From positions 1-51,493 of the forward strand of contig JAZOCE010000010.1 in assembly GCA_045596365.1 (NCBI GenBank): 51,493 nt of DNA. Reading direction: 5' to 3'. Within the stretch, counting starts at the first letter, position 1. Every line of letters begins with the position of its first letter. The translations under genes and the position numbers were made by a program. The DNA is from RGIG4079 sp045596365 (GTDB lineage: Bacteria > Bacteroidota > Bacteroidia > Bacteroidales > Muribaculaceae). Of this stretch, positions 1 through 9,764 are shown piece after piece. Below the pieces are notes generated by a model. That model did not search any database. It saw nothing but the letters and a program-made list of their open reading frames with translations, and was not told where the DNA came from.

Positions 1-1
1 G

Positions 2-3000
2 ACTCTGACAATCAATGGCGATGTAACAGTTACAACAAACAGCTCTGCCGCAATACTCAACCGAGGCTTGGATAATGGTGGAGATATAATTATCAATAAT
101 GGTGTAATTAAAGCCACAGGAGGTAATTCCGGTATATGGGCTTATGGTATAGCGGCACGTGGAAATCTCAATATTAAATCGGGTGAAGTAGTTGCAAAGG
201 GAGGTACTGCCGGTCTTTATGCTGAAGATGGCGCTATAACTATCGCATCACCTCTTATTATAGTCTCTCCTTGGGAGGGACAAATTAGTAACGATGGTCA
301 TTATGTAGTTGATGAAAACAATGAGGTTCAGACGAGAGTAGTAATTATGACTCCTCCTATTTCAGGTACTATTACATTGGCATCAACGCCTGTGCCGGGA
401 GAATCGTTGGGCTTCTCGCTTAGTAGTAATGTTGATTTAAGTGATATAAACTGTATATGGCAAATCAGTGAGAATAACGAAACTTGGAAAAATATTGATG
501 GCGCAACCGAAAAAGTATATGTGCCAAAGGAATCAGAATTAGGAAAATATTTACGAGTTCGTGCGGAGGCAATAGGATATTCGGGATATTTATATAGTCC
601 AAGTCGTCAGATCACAAAAAGATTGTGTGCAAATTCACCAGTCGCTCCTACGCTAACAAACATAAACGATAAAGTGCATGTATCAAATGCCAAGACAACA
701 CAAGAGTATATTATTTTCAACTATTCTAAAGATGTGTCAACGCTCACCGAGAATGATTGGAATAATGCAGTAACACCCGACAGCGAAGTGGGTTTCTTTG
801 AAATGAATAGTTCGGCTAATTCCAACCATACCGTATTTACTCGTGTAAAAGAAACAACATCAGCTTGGGCAAGTGAGAGTGTAGCAGAAAGCAGAATATA
901 TATCGGAACATCGGTTTATCTGCAAGATATCGAATTGAATATCAGTAAGACAGTCGGTTATTTTCAAAAATTTTACAATGAGTTGAATTGTAAGGTGGGA
1001 GATGTTATTAGATGCGATGCTTCCCCTGTGCCCTCTGACGCTACTAATTGGTATGGCATCTCGGGAAGTAATTGGACGGTAGGAAATCGCAATACCGGAT
1101 CGCCTTATGGTGAATTCTATGAAGATGAAGAGTGTACAATACCCATCAACTCAACAAGCAACTATGAAACCGTATATCTTAAAACACTTGCAGAAAAGAA
1201 CTATTTGGAGGTGCGTATTCAGACATACAATAGTAGCATTGGTTACAAAACGCGAGCTGCGCAATTTAATGTAAGTTATGATGGTACATTCCCTCCTATT
1301 GAGTATTTGTCGGGTTGCAGTCATACAATTGCCGCAGGCGAGAAAATGACTAATTTAGATGTCGCAAGGCGTCCGTTGTCTGCCTCAGTTTACGGTGTTA
1401 CAACAGAAGTAACCGGTGAGGGTACGGCTCCAATTGTTCGATTCGATATTTACGAAAAAATGAATATTGATGCTACCAATGCCACACCGGGCGTATATAC
1501 TTATACTCCAATACAAAACGGGAATCCTATAACAACAAGTACATTTACAATAACTGTTACTGATGGTAATTATAATGTAGAGTCGGTGATTTTGCGTGAC
1601 AAATATATTACCGCCGATCCCGGTGATCGCATTGAGCTTGTGGTACAACTAATGCCAACGAACTCAAAGGCTGAAATAGAATGGCACACAACCGATGAGA
1701 ATATAGCTCCGGTTGTTGATGGTGTTGTTACGATTGCTCCCGATGCACCTATTGGAGCAGAAGTGTATATAACTGCTCTTGCCAATGGGTGTTATGATAA
1801 CTGCAAAATAACGGTTAGTGGTAAAGAATATGACCTCTATGTGGCATCTACACAAGTTACCAGCCGTAATAGTGAAGACATCTTAGGTGACGGCAAGTTT
1901 AGTTTCAATAATTATAATATATTGACAATTAATGGAGATTACACATTGAATACACCTGTAAAATTGGTGGAAAACAAGGGTGTCGATGGGCTAATAATAG
2001 ATGTGGCAGGTAACTCTACCATTAATCAAGAGGTCAATGTTGAGTCTAATGTGTTTGACTTTGCTGCTAATACGGTTATTACGGGTGAAGGTCAATTGAC
2101 CATCAATGCCAATTCTATAGGAATAGGAGTAAACAACGGAGCAAATTTGACAATTTTCGATACCAATGTTGCTGTGAATGGAATGTACCCAATGACAGGC
2201 AATATAGGTGGTAACGAATCTCTTTCAATCGTTTCTTCTAATGTAGAGATTTCTGCCAAAGGCTCGGCAGCTGTTGATGACTTCAATGGTGGTATTTCTC
2301 TCGTGGATTGTGTAATAGCAACTCCAATTGGAGGAGAAGTCGTTGATGCTACAATAGAGGACGGCAAAGGAAATTATGCTCGCAATGTTGTTATAGAATC
2401 GCAGTTGATGTTATACGATGATATTAACAACACTATCACTTTAGAAACTTATGCATCAAGAAATAAGACAACCAATGCACAACTTGTCAATCGCACATTC
2501 TATAAGGATAATAGTTGGACTACATTGTGTTTGCCGTTTGATGTAAACAATTTAAATGGCACACCTCTTGAAGGAGCCACAATTATGGAATTGAATACTG
2601 CAAGTCGTAATGGATTTGATAGCACAACAGGCATGCTTTATCTTTCATTCAAGACAGTTACTGCGATAGAAGCAGGGAAACCATATATTGTTAAATGGGA
2701 TAATGGCGAAAATATTGAGGATCCTGTTTTTGAAAATATAGCAATAACTAATTATGAGCCGATAACTATTGCTTCAGAAACATTTGAGTTAGATGCGATA
2801 AATATGGTAGGTAGCTATGCTCCTGTTTATGCATCTGCCGGAGACAAAAGCATTATGTTCTTGGGAACTGATAAAGCGATATATTACCCTACCGAAGACG
2901 CCTATCTAAATAGTTTCCATTCATATTTTGAAATTCCTTCATTGAAGGGAATTGAAGATATCGCCGTAAAGAACTATACAATAGATTTTGATGGTGCACT

Positions 3001-3145
3001 TGTTGGAATAGAAGATATAAAAGTATATGATAACCTATCTGCAAAAGAAATATTATATGATCTACAAGGGCGTATAGTAAAAAATCCGAGCAAAGGTATC
3101 TACATCAAAATTTCCAATAATAACGCAACAAAAGAAGTTAAATAA
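2..3145 (+). CDS. Large secreted repeat/Ig-like surface protein, 5' end outside window
   Basis: The frame is open from the first bases of the window, so the N terminus and any signal peptide lie upstream; a TTG at 68 is only an internal codon. 1047 residues are visible. The first ~100 residues are Gly/Asn/Ile-rich short strands that look like the turns of a parallel beta-helix. An Ig-like BIG2-type segment lies at about residues 525-605, followed by more Asn/Thr-rich strand-forming sequence. The last ~45 residues end in a LYDLQGRIVKNPSKGIYI-type tail, which resembles the C-terminal sorting domains of Bacteroidetes secreted proteins. I infer an exported surface protein, possibly an adhesin or glycan-binding protein; no catalytic motif was recognised. 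A strong hairpin follows the stop codon. Confidence 0.75.
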   Translation, partial: TLTINGDVTVTTNSSAAILNRGLDNGGDIIINNGVIKATGGNSGIWAYGIAARGNLNIKSGEVVAKGGTAGLYAEDGAITIASPLIIVSPWEGQISNDGHYVVDENNEVQTRVVIMTPPISGTITLASTPVPGESLGFSLSSNVDLSDINCIWQISENNETWKNIDGATEKVYVPKESELGKYLRVRAEAIGYSGYLYSPSRQITKRLCANSPVAPTLTNINDKVHVSNAKTTQEYIIFNYSKDVSTLTENDWNNAVTPDSEVGFFEMNSSANSNHTVFTRVKETTSAWASESVAESRIYIGTSVYLQDIELNISKTVGYFQKFYNELNCKVGDVIRCDASPVPSDATNWYGISGSNWTVGNRNTGSPYGEFYEDEECTIPINSTSNYETVYLKTLAEKNYLEVRIQTYNSSIGYKTRAAQFNVSYDGTFPPIEYLSGCSHTIAAGEKMTNLDVARRPLSASVYGVTTEVTGEGTAPIVRFDIYEKMNIDATNATPGVYTYTPIQNGNPITTSTFTITVTDGNYNVESVILRDKYITADPGDRIELVVQLMPTNSKAEIEWHTTDENIAPVVDGVVTIAPDAPIGAEVYITALANGCYDNCKITVSGKEYDLYVASTQVTSRNSEDILGDGKFSFNNYNILTINGDYTLNTPVKLVENKGVDGLIIDVAGNSTINQEVNVESNVFDFAANTVITGEGQLTINANSIGIGVNNGANLTIFDTNVAVNGMYPMTGNIGGNESLSIVSSNVEISAKGSAAVDDFNGGISLVDCVIATPIGGEVVDATIEDGKGNYARNVVIESQLMLYDDINNTITLETYASRNKTTNAQLVNRTFYKDNSWTTLCLPFDVNNLNGTPLEGATIMELNTASRNGFDSTTGMLYLSFKTVTAIEAGKPYIVKWDNGENIEDPVFENIAITNYEPITIASETFELDAINMVGSYAPVYASAGDKSIMFLGTDKAIYYPTEDAYLNSFHSYFEIPSLKGIEDIAVKNYTIDFDGALVGIEDIKVYDNLSAKEILYDLQGRIVKNPSKGIYIKISNNNATKEVK

Positions 3146-3156
3146 TTAACTCCGTA

Positions 3157-3197
3157 TTAACAATAAAGTCTCTGTAATACAGAGACTTTATTGTTAA
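3157..3197. terminator. Bidirectional terminator, perfect 19-bp stem
   Basis: Arms 3157-3175 and 3179-3197 are perfect reverse complements around a 3-nt loop. It lies between the convergent stops of the surface protein and the aspartate decarboxylase gene, so it can terminate both. A/T-rich arm ends provide U tracts on either strand. Confidence 0.85.
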
Positions 3198-3205
3198 TAT
3201 TAATT

Positions 3206-4849
3206 TCACTTAGAGGACTTATAGGTGGCGTAGTATTCGTCGAGGATGGTGCGAATGGCAGTGCCTATCTTCAGATAGGACTTACGATCAAGGTTGGCAA
3301 GCGAGATGCGCACCGACCAGTCTGGTCCGGCAAATCCATCGCCATTCAGCAATACTACTGCTGTCTCATTGGCAAGTCGCATCACAAAGTCAAGCGGTTC
3401 ATAATTTGTTTCAAGATATTTAGCAAAATCATCACCATAGAATTTGCGCGCCCACACCATCATATCTATTTCAGAATAATACCCTGCTCTCAACGCATCA
3501 GGCAATAGTGTAAAACCTGTTGTTTTCCACAATGCTTCAAGACGATTTTGAATAATCGAGTGCATACGTTTTTTATACACATTATCTTTATCTAACAATG
3601 CATAAGCTGCAAACAAAGCCATCTGCATCTGCTGTGGTGTTGACAAACCGGCTGTGTGATTTAAACCCACAAGACGGCTATCAGCGACCATGCGATCAAT
3701 AAACTTTATCTTGTCAGGCTGCAATGACAACGAGCCATAACGACGATATAGAGTTTCCTTATCACCATCGGGCAATGCATCAATGAGTGAGTCAAATATA
3801 TTCAATCTATTAACGGCTATAACTGCAAGACGCCAGCCAGTAGCTCCGAAATATTTTGAAAATGAATAGACACACATTGTATTATGTGGCAATTCATACA
3901 TCAATGAGCGGAAATGAGGGACAAATGTGCCATAAACATCATCGGTTACAATCATCAAATCGGGGTTATCATTCTTAACAATATCTATTATCAAGTCAAG
4001 AGTGTGGCGAGACAATGTATATGAAGGCGGATTGCTCGGATTTACCAAGCACAACAGTTTGATTTTCTTATCTCGCAACTTGTTAATCTCCTCATCGGGG
4101 TACTGCCATGTGTGATAGCCATCTTGTTCAACTTTATTGGCACTAATCATTGTTACATCAAAGCCAAAGCGGTCAAGCTGTGGTATTTCGATATAAGGGG
4201 TGAATATCGGAGCCATTAATGCTATTGAATCGCCCTTGCGGAGCAAAAAGTTCTCTTGCAAAGAATCAAATGCATAGCACATCCCAGCTGTTCCTCCCTC
4301 AACTGCAAACAAGTCATATTGCCCGTCGCAACTAACATTACCACCCATTTCTTGAGCAAGATAGTCTTGCACAAGGATTTCGGTGTGCTTCAAAACGCGG
4401 TCGGGCGTGGGATATTGGTCGCCAATAACAGCTTCAGCCCATTCATGCGCTATCGCATCGGCATCAGCACCTTTTTTCTTGGTAAGGTATTCAAACGCAC
4501 CTTCCAATAGTGTTGCAGCTTCATCCCCTTTGTGCTCAAGCAAAAACTGTTTAAGACGATGAGCGCTTCCACTTTGTGATGGTATTCCGGCAATACCATC
4601 TCCCACATCTTTCACCCTACGACATTCTGAAAGAGCCCATTTGCCCAATAGGAAGAAAGCTTCACGTGGCACCGTAGCAATCCAATTGGGGTTACCTCGA
4701 CCTGCATTAAGAAATGTAGCTGTCGATTTTCGAGCGTCCTCTTGAGCCATTTCAATGAGCTTATTTTTAATTTCAAATGGGCTCATTTTTTCTAATTCTT
4801 TTTCGAAGTCTCGACATACGAGACTATCATTTGTGTGTTGTTTGTCCAT
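3206..4849 (-). CDS. aspD: Bifunctional aspartate transaminase / L-aspartate 4-decarboxylase
   Basis: This PLP enzyme converts L-aspartate to L-alanine and CO2 in the cytoplasm. The 547 residues match the usual length of the family and it keeps the fold-type I aminotransferase core. K332 in YSFSKYFGATGWR is the expected PLP lysine, and NPSNPPS in the middle is the typical aminotransferase substrate/cofactor loop. The ATG at 4849 is the only good start. It sits 37 bp downstream of aspT on the same strand. The pair forms the known decarboxylation cycle: aspartate in, alanine out, with a cytoplasmic proton consumed, which generates proton motive force and resists acid. Family knowledge supplies the reaction; pairing with aspT makes it firm. 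Confidence 0.93.
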   Translation of the reverse strand: MDKQHTNDSLVCRDFEKELEKMSPFEIKNKLIEMAQEDARKSTATFLNAGRGNPNWIATVPREAFFLLGKWALSECRRVKDVGDGIAGIPSQSGSAHRLKQFLLEHKGDEAATLLEGAFEYLTKKKGADADAIAHEWAEAVIGDQYPTPDRVLKHTEILVQDYLAQEMGGNVSCDGQYDLFAVEGGTAGMCYAFDSLQENFLLRKGDSIALMAPIFTPYIEIPQLDRFGFDVTMISANKVEQDGYHTWQYPDEEINKLRDKKIKLLCLVNPSNPPSYTLSRHTLDLIIDIVKNDNPDLMIVTDDVYGTFVPHFRSLMYELPHNTMCVYSFSKYFGATGWRLAVIAVNRLNIFDSLIDALPDGDKETLYRRYGSLSLQPDKIKFIDRMVADSRLVGLNHTAGLSTPQQMQMALFAAYALLDKDNVYKKRMHSIIQNRLEALWKTTGFTLLPDALRAGYYSEIDMMVWARKFYGDDFAKYLETNYEPLDFVMRLANETAVVLLNGDGFAGPDWSVRISLANLDRKSYLKIGTAIRTILDEYYATYKSSK

Positions 4850-4886
4850 AATATTAACTAATTATACCTTAATTATACATCTATTT

Positions 4887-6587
4887 TTAAGCCATCAGCA
4901 AGACGATAGCGACACCCCATAGGATTAATAATGTGTTACCCACAGCATAAGTTACCGTATAACCCATTGCAGGGATAGAACTTTGCAACGAATCTTGAAT
5001 TGCGCCCAACGCTGCTGTTGTTGTGCGTCCACCAGCACAGCACCCTAAATTTATTGCCGGGTGGAATTTAAATAGCTTCGCGCCCATCCATATTCCAACG
5101 AACAATGGTATAGAGGTTGCCAATATACCGGCAATGAATAGCATAAACCCAACCTCTTTTATACCACTTATAAATGTAGGTCCGGCAGAGATACCTATTA
5201 CAGCGATAAACATGTTTAACCCCAAGTTGTTCAATATCCACAATGAAGGTTCGGGAATACGTCCAAATGTAGGATGTTTAGAACGTAACCATCCAAATAC
5301 GAGTCCGGCAATCAACGCACCACCACTTGTACTGAGACTGATGGGGACTCCGCCCAAGTGTAATGTCAACGCTCCTATTAATCCACCTATAACGATACCA
5401 AGTCCCACGAATATCAAATCGGTCTGATTTGTTGGGCGATCAACATAACCAAGTTGTGGAGCAGCTACATTAACTTCTCTTGCAAGACCATTTATCGTCA
5501 ATATATCACCTGCATGCAATTCTGTTTGTGCCAACACAGGTATATTTACACCTCCTCTCTTTATGTTATTTATCATGATGCCATACATAAATGGTTTTGC
5601 ACGTAATTGGTCAATGGACAATCCATCGATAGTCTTCTTTGTCAACATCACTTGCAACTCTTCAACAGGGAATGAAAGCAATTCATTGTCAGCGACTTCC
5701 TGGCCTATCCAACTTTCATCTTGAATGATAAACTCACGACGACCGCTCAATACAATTTCATCCCCCTTGTTTATTACCAAATCAGGTGTTACATCAACAA
5801 TTTTATTATCAATTCTTACTCGTTCAACAAAGACACGTCTTTTTAATGATTTGATATATTCTTCTATATCCTTAATGGTTTTCCCTTCTTCAAAGAATGA
5901 TGATGAAACTTTGTAGGCTCTGAAAACGACAGGACGGCTCGCATCAATATAAGCAGGATCAGAATTTAAACTGCTTTGATTTAATTGTTGAGCCAATTGT
6001 GCCGTTTGTGCTTTCACCTTATTAAGACCGCCAAGCAATCGAGGTCCGATGTTTCCCAAAATATAAGCCGAGCCAATCGTACCGAAGATATAGGTTACGG
6101 CATAGCACACAGGAATCATGTCAATCCATGCTTTTTTATCGGCAGCAGATGCGTTCAATGTCTGGATTGTATCTCCACCTACACCTATTACAGCCGAGAT
6201 TGTTTGTGCGCCCGACAATAATCCTGCTGCTTCTCCCGGAGAATAGTCAAATGCCACAGCAATGCCCCACGTTACGAGCAAACACACAACACACAATGCA
6301 CAAGCAAAACCCACCTGTTTCAATCCACTACCACGCAATGAGCGAAAGAATTGCGGTCCCACGCTATATCCTATCGCAAACAAAAACAATAAGAAAAACA
6401 CCGATTTAAGCGGCCCGGAAATTGGAATGTGCATTTGGCCGACAAGCACTCCCACCAATAAGACCGACGTGACGGTACCCAACGTAAATGTTTTGTACTT
6501 CAGTTTCCCTACCCAGAAACCAATCCCGATAGTCAAGAAAATCGCCAATGAGGGATATTCTCGAAATGTTTCAACTATCCAATTCAT
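4887..6587 (-). CDS. aspT: Aspartate:alanine exchanger (AAEx family)
   Basis: Inner-membrane antiporter of 566 residues. About five hydrophobic helices at the N terminus and about five at the C terminus flank a hydrophilic central region (roughly residues 205-385) with two TrkA-C-like segments, the architecture of the AspT/YidE/YbjL family. It exchanges external aspartate for internal alanine. It is the first gene of a two-gene operon with the aspartate 4-decarboxylase. Other family members (YidE-like) have unknown substrates, so the substrate assignment rests on the neighbour. The ATG at 6587 begins MNWIVETF, directly before the first helix. Confidence 0.9.
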   Translation of the reverse strand: MNWIVETFREYPSLAIFLTIGIGFWVGKLKYKTFTLGTVTSVLLVGVLVGQMHIPISGPLKSVFFLLFLFAIGYSVGPQFFRSLRGSGLKQVGFACALCVVCLLVTWGIAVAFDYSPGEAAGLLSGAQTISAVIGVGGDTIQTLNASAADKKAWIDMIPVCYAVTYIFGTIGSAYILGNIGPRLLGGLNKVKAQTAQLAQQLNQSSLNSDPAYIDASRPVVFRAYKVSSSFFEEGKTIKDIEEYIKSLKRRVFVERVRIDNKIVDVTPDLVINKGDEIVLSGRREFIIQDESWIGQEVADNELLSFPVEELQVMLTKKTIDGLSIDQLRAKPFMYGIMINNIKRGGVNIPVLAQTELHAGDILTINGLAREVNVAAPQLGYVDRPTNQTDLIFVGLGIVIGGLIGALTLHLGGVPISLSTSGGALIAGLVFGWLRSKHPTFGRIPEPSLWILNNLGLNMFIAVIGISAGPTFISGIKEVGFMLFIAGILATSIPLFVGIWMGAKLFKFHPAINLGCCAGGRTTTAALGAIQDSLQSSIPAMGYTVTYAVGNTLLILWGVAIVLLMA

Positions 6588-6767
6588 AATAACACAATTT
6601 AAACTTGAATTTATACTATTCCCAAAACACCTGTATTTACGTTATGGTTTTTATATTATCATATTTTTAGTGCTTTATTAACATTAATAACATTATCGTT
6701 TTTAAATATTTTGATTAAAAGCAGTTATTTAGCCGTCGTATTTCTTAATTATTTCAAAAAAATGAAG

Positions 6768-6775
6768 TAACTTTG
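6768..6775 (+). promoter_or_regulatory. Bacteroidales -7 box (TAACTTTG) for the DASS transporter
   Basis: TAACTTTG followed by CACCC matches TAnnTTTG. A weak TTTC lies 23 bp upstream as a possible -33 element. It would give a 5' leader of about 90 nt before the ATG at 6873. The 285-bp divergent space 6588-6872 holds nothing else that I can support; the aspT promoter was not confidently located. Confidence 0.6.
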
Positions 6776-6872
6776 CACCCGTTTTTGCGGCATGGTACAA
6801 TTTATAGGTTTTAGGATAGATGTCGCTGTAACTTTTTCGAGACGAAAATATTAATTTATAATAATTCATATT

Positions 6873-8393
6873 ATGTTTAAAAGTTTTCATGGCTCTCAGA
6901 AAATGTTGGATCTGCAACGTCAGAAACTCCAACGTCTCATGTCTAAAGAGTTATTAGCTCCACGCCTTATTAAAATTCTCATTGCATCTATTACAATGAT
7001 TGTTTTATGGGCAATGCCAACATCTGCATTTGGCATTGAAGGACTAACCTTTGTAGAACAACGCGTAATTGCAATCTTTGCATTTGCAACATTGATGTGG
7101 GTATTCAATGCTATTCCTGCTTGGACAACATCTACATTTGTCGTTGTGTTATTGCTATTTACTACATCTGATAGCAGTTTGTGGTTTTTCCGCGAAGGAA
7201 TTCCGGTTGAGGAATTAGGCAAACTCACAAGCTACAAATCATTGATGGCTTGTTTTGCCGACCCCATTATCATGCTCTTCATTGGTGGATTTATCATCGC
7301 TATTGCAGCAACAAAAACAGGATTAGATGTTAAACTCGCCAAAGTTATGCTCAAGCCTTTCGGCACACAATCAAAATATGTGCTACTTGGCTTCATCACA
7401 GTAACTGCCGTATTCTCAATGTTCTTGAGTAATACAGCCACTGCAGCGATGATGTTGACATTCCTTGCTCCTGTATTGAAAGCTCTTCCTGCCGATGGCA
7501 AAGGAAAAATCGGGTTGGCTCTTGCTATTCCGGTAGCGGCAAACATCGGTGGTATGGGAACACCTATCGGTACCCCCCCCAATGCTATCGCACTTAAATA
7601 TTTGAACGACCCTGAAGGAATGAACATGAACATTGGTTTCGGTGAATGGATGGCTTTCATGATTCCTTTCACATTGGTATTGGTGTTCATCTCTTGGGTA
7701 GTACTATTAAAATTATTCCCCTTCAAACAAAAGACTATCGAACTCAAGATTGAAGGTGAAGCAAAAAAAGACTGGCGTTCAATTACAGTTTATATCATCT
7801 TCGCAATCACAGTACTTCTTTGGGTACTTGACAAATACACAGGTGTTAACTCTAACGTAGTTGCGATGCTTCCTGTCGGAGTATTCTGTATCATCGGGGT
7901 TATCACTCGTCGCGACCTTGAAGAAATCAGCTGGGGGGTACTTTGGATGGTAGCCGGAGGTTTTGCTCTTGGTGTTGCTCTAAACCAAACAGGTCTTGCT
8001 ACTCACCTAATCTCAGCTATTCCATTTGAATCATGGCCTGCAGTTATAGTTATTATAGGTTCCGGTCTCATCTGCTACGCAATGGCTAACTTTATCTCAC
8101 ACACTGCAACAGCCAACCTTTTGGTGCCGATCTTAGCTGTTGCCGGTTCAAGTATGGCTGGCGCATTAGCTCCTCTTGGCGGTGTCTCAACATTGTTAAT
8201 AGGTGTAGCTATCGCCTCTTCTGTGGGTATGATATTACCTATCAGTACTCCACCTAACGCGATGGCTCATGCAACAGGTCTTATTGAACAAAAAAACATG
8301 GTAAAAGTAGGTATCATAATGGGTATCATAAGCCTTGTATTAGGTTACACCATGCTTATTTTCCTCGGATCTAACGGATTTATCGGAGGATAA
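6873..8393 (+). CDS. DASS (SLC13) family sodium:carboxylate symporter
   Basis: 506 residues, about eleven to twelve hydrophobic segments. Two inverted-repeat signature pairs are visible: FLSNTATAAMM with GTPIGTPPNAIA in the first half, and FISHTATANLL with ISTPPNAMAHATG in the second half. These are the paired SNT-like/TPPN sodium and carboxylate motifs of the divalent anion:sodium symporters. Likely substrates are C4-dicarboxylates (succinate, fumarate, malate) or sulfate; the neighbouring aspartate module favours C4-dicarboxylates (inference). It diverges from aspT and is followed by a porin gene after a hairpin. The ATG at 6873 precedes a charged N-terminal stretch of about 30 residues; ATGs at 6903 and 6939 are possible alternatives. 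Confidence 0.9.
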   Translation: MFKSFHGSQKMLDLQRQKLQRLMSKELLAPRLIKILIASITMIVLWAMPTSAFGIEGLTFVEQRVIAIFAFATLMWVFNAIPAWTTSTFVVVLLLFTTSDSSLWFFREGIPVEELGKLTSYKSLMACFADPIIMLFIGGFIIAIAATKTGLDVKLAKVMLKPFGTQSKYVLLGFITVTAVFSMFLSNTATAAMMLTFLAPVLKALPADGKGKIGLALAIPVAANIGGMGTPIGTPPNAIALKYLNDPEGMNMNIGFGEWMAFMIPFTLVLVFISWVVLLKLFPFKQKTIELKIEGEAKKDWRSITVYIIFAITVLLWVLDKYTGVNSNVVAMLPVGVFCIIGVITRRDLEEISWGVLWMVAGGFALGVALNQTGLATHLISAIPFESWPAVIVIIGSGLICYAMANFISHTATANLLVPILAVAGSSMAGALAPLGGVSTLLIGVAIASSVGMILPISTPPNAMAHATGLIEQKNMVKVGIIMGIISLVLGYTMLIFLGSNGFIGG

Positions 8394-8410
8394 TTCTCAA
8401 TTAATAACAC

Positions 8411-8450
8411 AAAAGAAGCTGTTGTCTCACAATAACAGCTTCTTTTGATT
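8411..8450 (+). terminator. Terminator or attenuator between transporter and porin genes
   Basis: Arms 8411-8423 and 8434-8446 form a perfect 13-bp stem; the right arm ends in TTTT. The porin ATG is only about 18 bp further on, which leaves little room for a separate promoter, so the porin may depend on read-through. Confidence 0.75.
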
Positions 8451-8464
8451 TATATAACATAATT

Positions 8465-9694
8465 ATGAAAAAAATATCTGTTCTTTTACTTTTAGCTTCT
8501 GTTGCAACAAGCGCGTTTGCACAGATTAAAGATTTTGATTTCAAGATATACGGTCAAGTGCGTGGTGATTTGTTCTACAACAGTCGCGCAAATGAAGAGA
8601 GTGTTGACGGATTGTTTTACAGCTACCCAAAAGACCACAACTATGATGCTGCCGGCAAGGACTTGAACGACACCGACAACAGTAACATGTATCTCCTATA
8701 CACTCGTCTTGGCATTGATTTAAAGGGTCCTAAAATTGGCAATGCAAATACTTCTGCAAAAATCGAATTTGACTTCCGTGGCTCAGGCTCAACATTATCG
8801 GTAGTGCGCTTGCGTCATGCCTATTTCAACTTGAATTGGGGTAAATCATCAGTTCTTGTGGGACAAACCTGGAATCCTCTTTATGGCGATGTTGCTCCTC
8901 AGATCTTAAACCTCAACATGGGCTCGCCATTCCAACCATTCGGTCGTGCGCCACAAGTGAGATACCGCTATAATGCCAATGAGTTGCAATTAACAGCTGC
9001 TACAGTATGGCAATCACAATACTTGTCAAATGGTCCTGACGGGAAAAGCAACAAATACATCAAGAACAGTTGCATTCCTGAATTCTACTTTGGTGCCGAT
9101 TACAAAACGAGTAATTTTATCATCGGTGCCGGTGTCGATGTCCTATCGCTTGTTCCTCGCACTCAATCAACAGTAACAACTGAAGATGGCACTGCTCTAA
9201 CATACAAAGTTGATGAACGCATCACTACCATTTCGGGCGAAGTGCACATGAAATACACATCTCCACTATGGTACATCGCAGCAAAGAGCGTATTAGGCTC
9301 TAACCTCACTCAAACATCTATGCTTGGCGGATATGGAGTTAAATCAGTTGATGCAGTTACAGGCGAACAAAAATACAGCCCTAATCGCAACTCATCATCA
9401 TGGGTAAACGTCGTGTATGGTAAGAAATGGAAAGGTGGCGTGTTCTTTGGCTACATGAAAAATCTTGGCACAGATGATGCTGTCAGCAAAATGTATGGGA
9501 CAGGAACAAATGTTGACCAACTAATCAGTGGCTCTGCCGAAATCACCTACAATATTCCTCATTGGAAAATCGGTGTTGAATACAACTACACATCGGCTTA
9601 CTATGGCGATTTAAACAACTCTAACGGCAAAATCATCAACACCCACTCTGTCGGCAACAACCGCATCGTAGCCAGCGTACTCTACACCTTCTAA
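8465..9694 (+). CDS. Outer-membrane porin (beta-barrel, DcaP/phosphate-porin-like)
   Basis: 409 residues with a clear signal peptide (MKKISVLLLLASVATSAFA, cleavage near residue 19-20). The mature part is made of alternating amphipathic strands, for example FKIYGQVRGDLFYN and AKIEFDFRG, and ends in the terminal aromatic strand NRIVASVLYTF typical of barrels inserted by the BAM complex. It resembles the sixteen-stranded trimeric substrate-specific porins. It follows the DASS transporter on the same strand, so the pair may bring the same carboxylate across both membranes (inference). No plug or TonB box is seen, so uptake would be passive. Confidence 0.82.
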   Translation: MKKISVLLLLASVATSAFAQIKDFDFKIYGQVRGDLFYNSRANEESVDGLFYSYPKDHNYDAAGKDLNDTDNSNMYLLYTRLGIDLKGPKIGNANTSAKIEFDFRGSGSTLSVVRLRHAYFNLNWGKSSVLVGQTWNPLYGDVAPQILNLNMGSPFQPFGRAPQVRYRYNANELQLTAATVWQSQYLSNGPDGKSNKYIKNSCIPEFYFGADYKTSNFIIGAGVDVLSLVPRTQSTVTTEDGTALTYKVDERITTISGEVHMKYTSPLWYIAAKSVLGSNLTQTSMLGGYGVKSVDAVTGEQKYSPNRNSSSWVNVVYGKKWKGGVFFGYMKNLGTDDAVSKMYGTGTNVDQLISGSAEITYNIPHWKIGVEYNYTSAYYGDLNNSNGKIINTHSVGNNRIVASVLYTF

Positions 9695-9717
9695 TACACA
9701 ATATCATTCTAAATAAT

Positions 9718-9756
9718 AAATGCGATGGCATCAATGATGCCATCGCATTTTCTTTT
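9718..9756 (+). terminator. Rho-independent terminator after the porin gene
   Basis: Arms 9718-9731 and 9737-9750 are a perfect 14-bp stem with a 5-nt loop, followed by a T-rich tract. It lies between convergent genes, and A residues on the other side make it usable for the minus strand too. Confidence 0.85.
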
Positions 9757-9764
9757 TATACATA

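Noticed and set aside
6729..6932. Minus-strand ORF in the aspT-DASS divergent gap
   Set aside because: Covers the -7 box and start of the transporter gene; composition unlike a protein.
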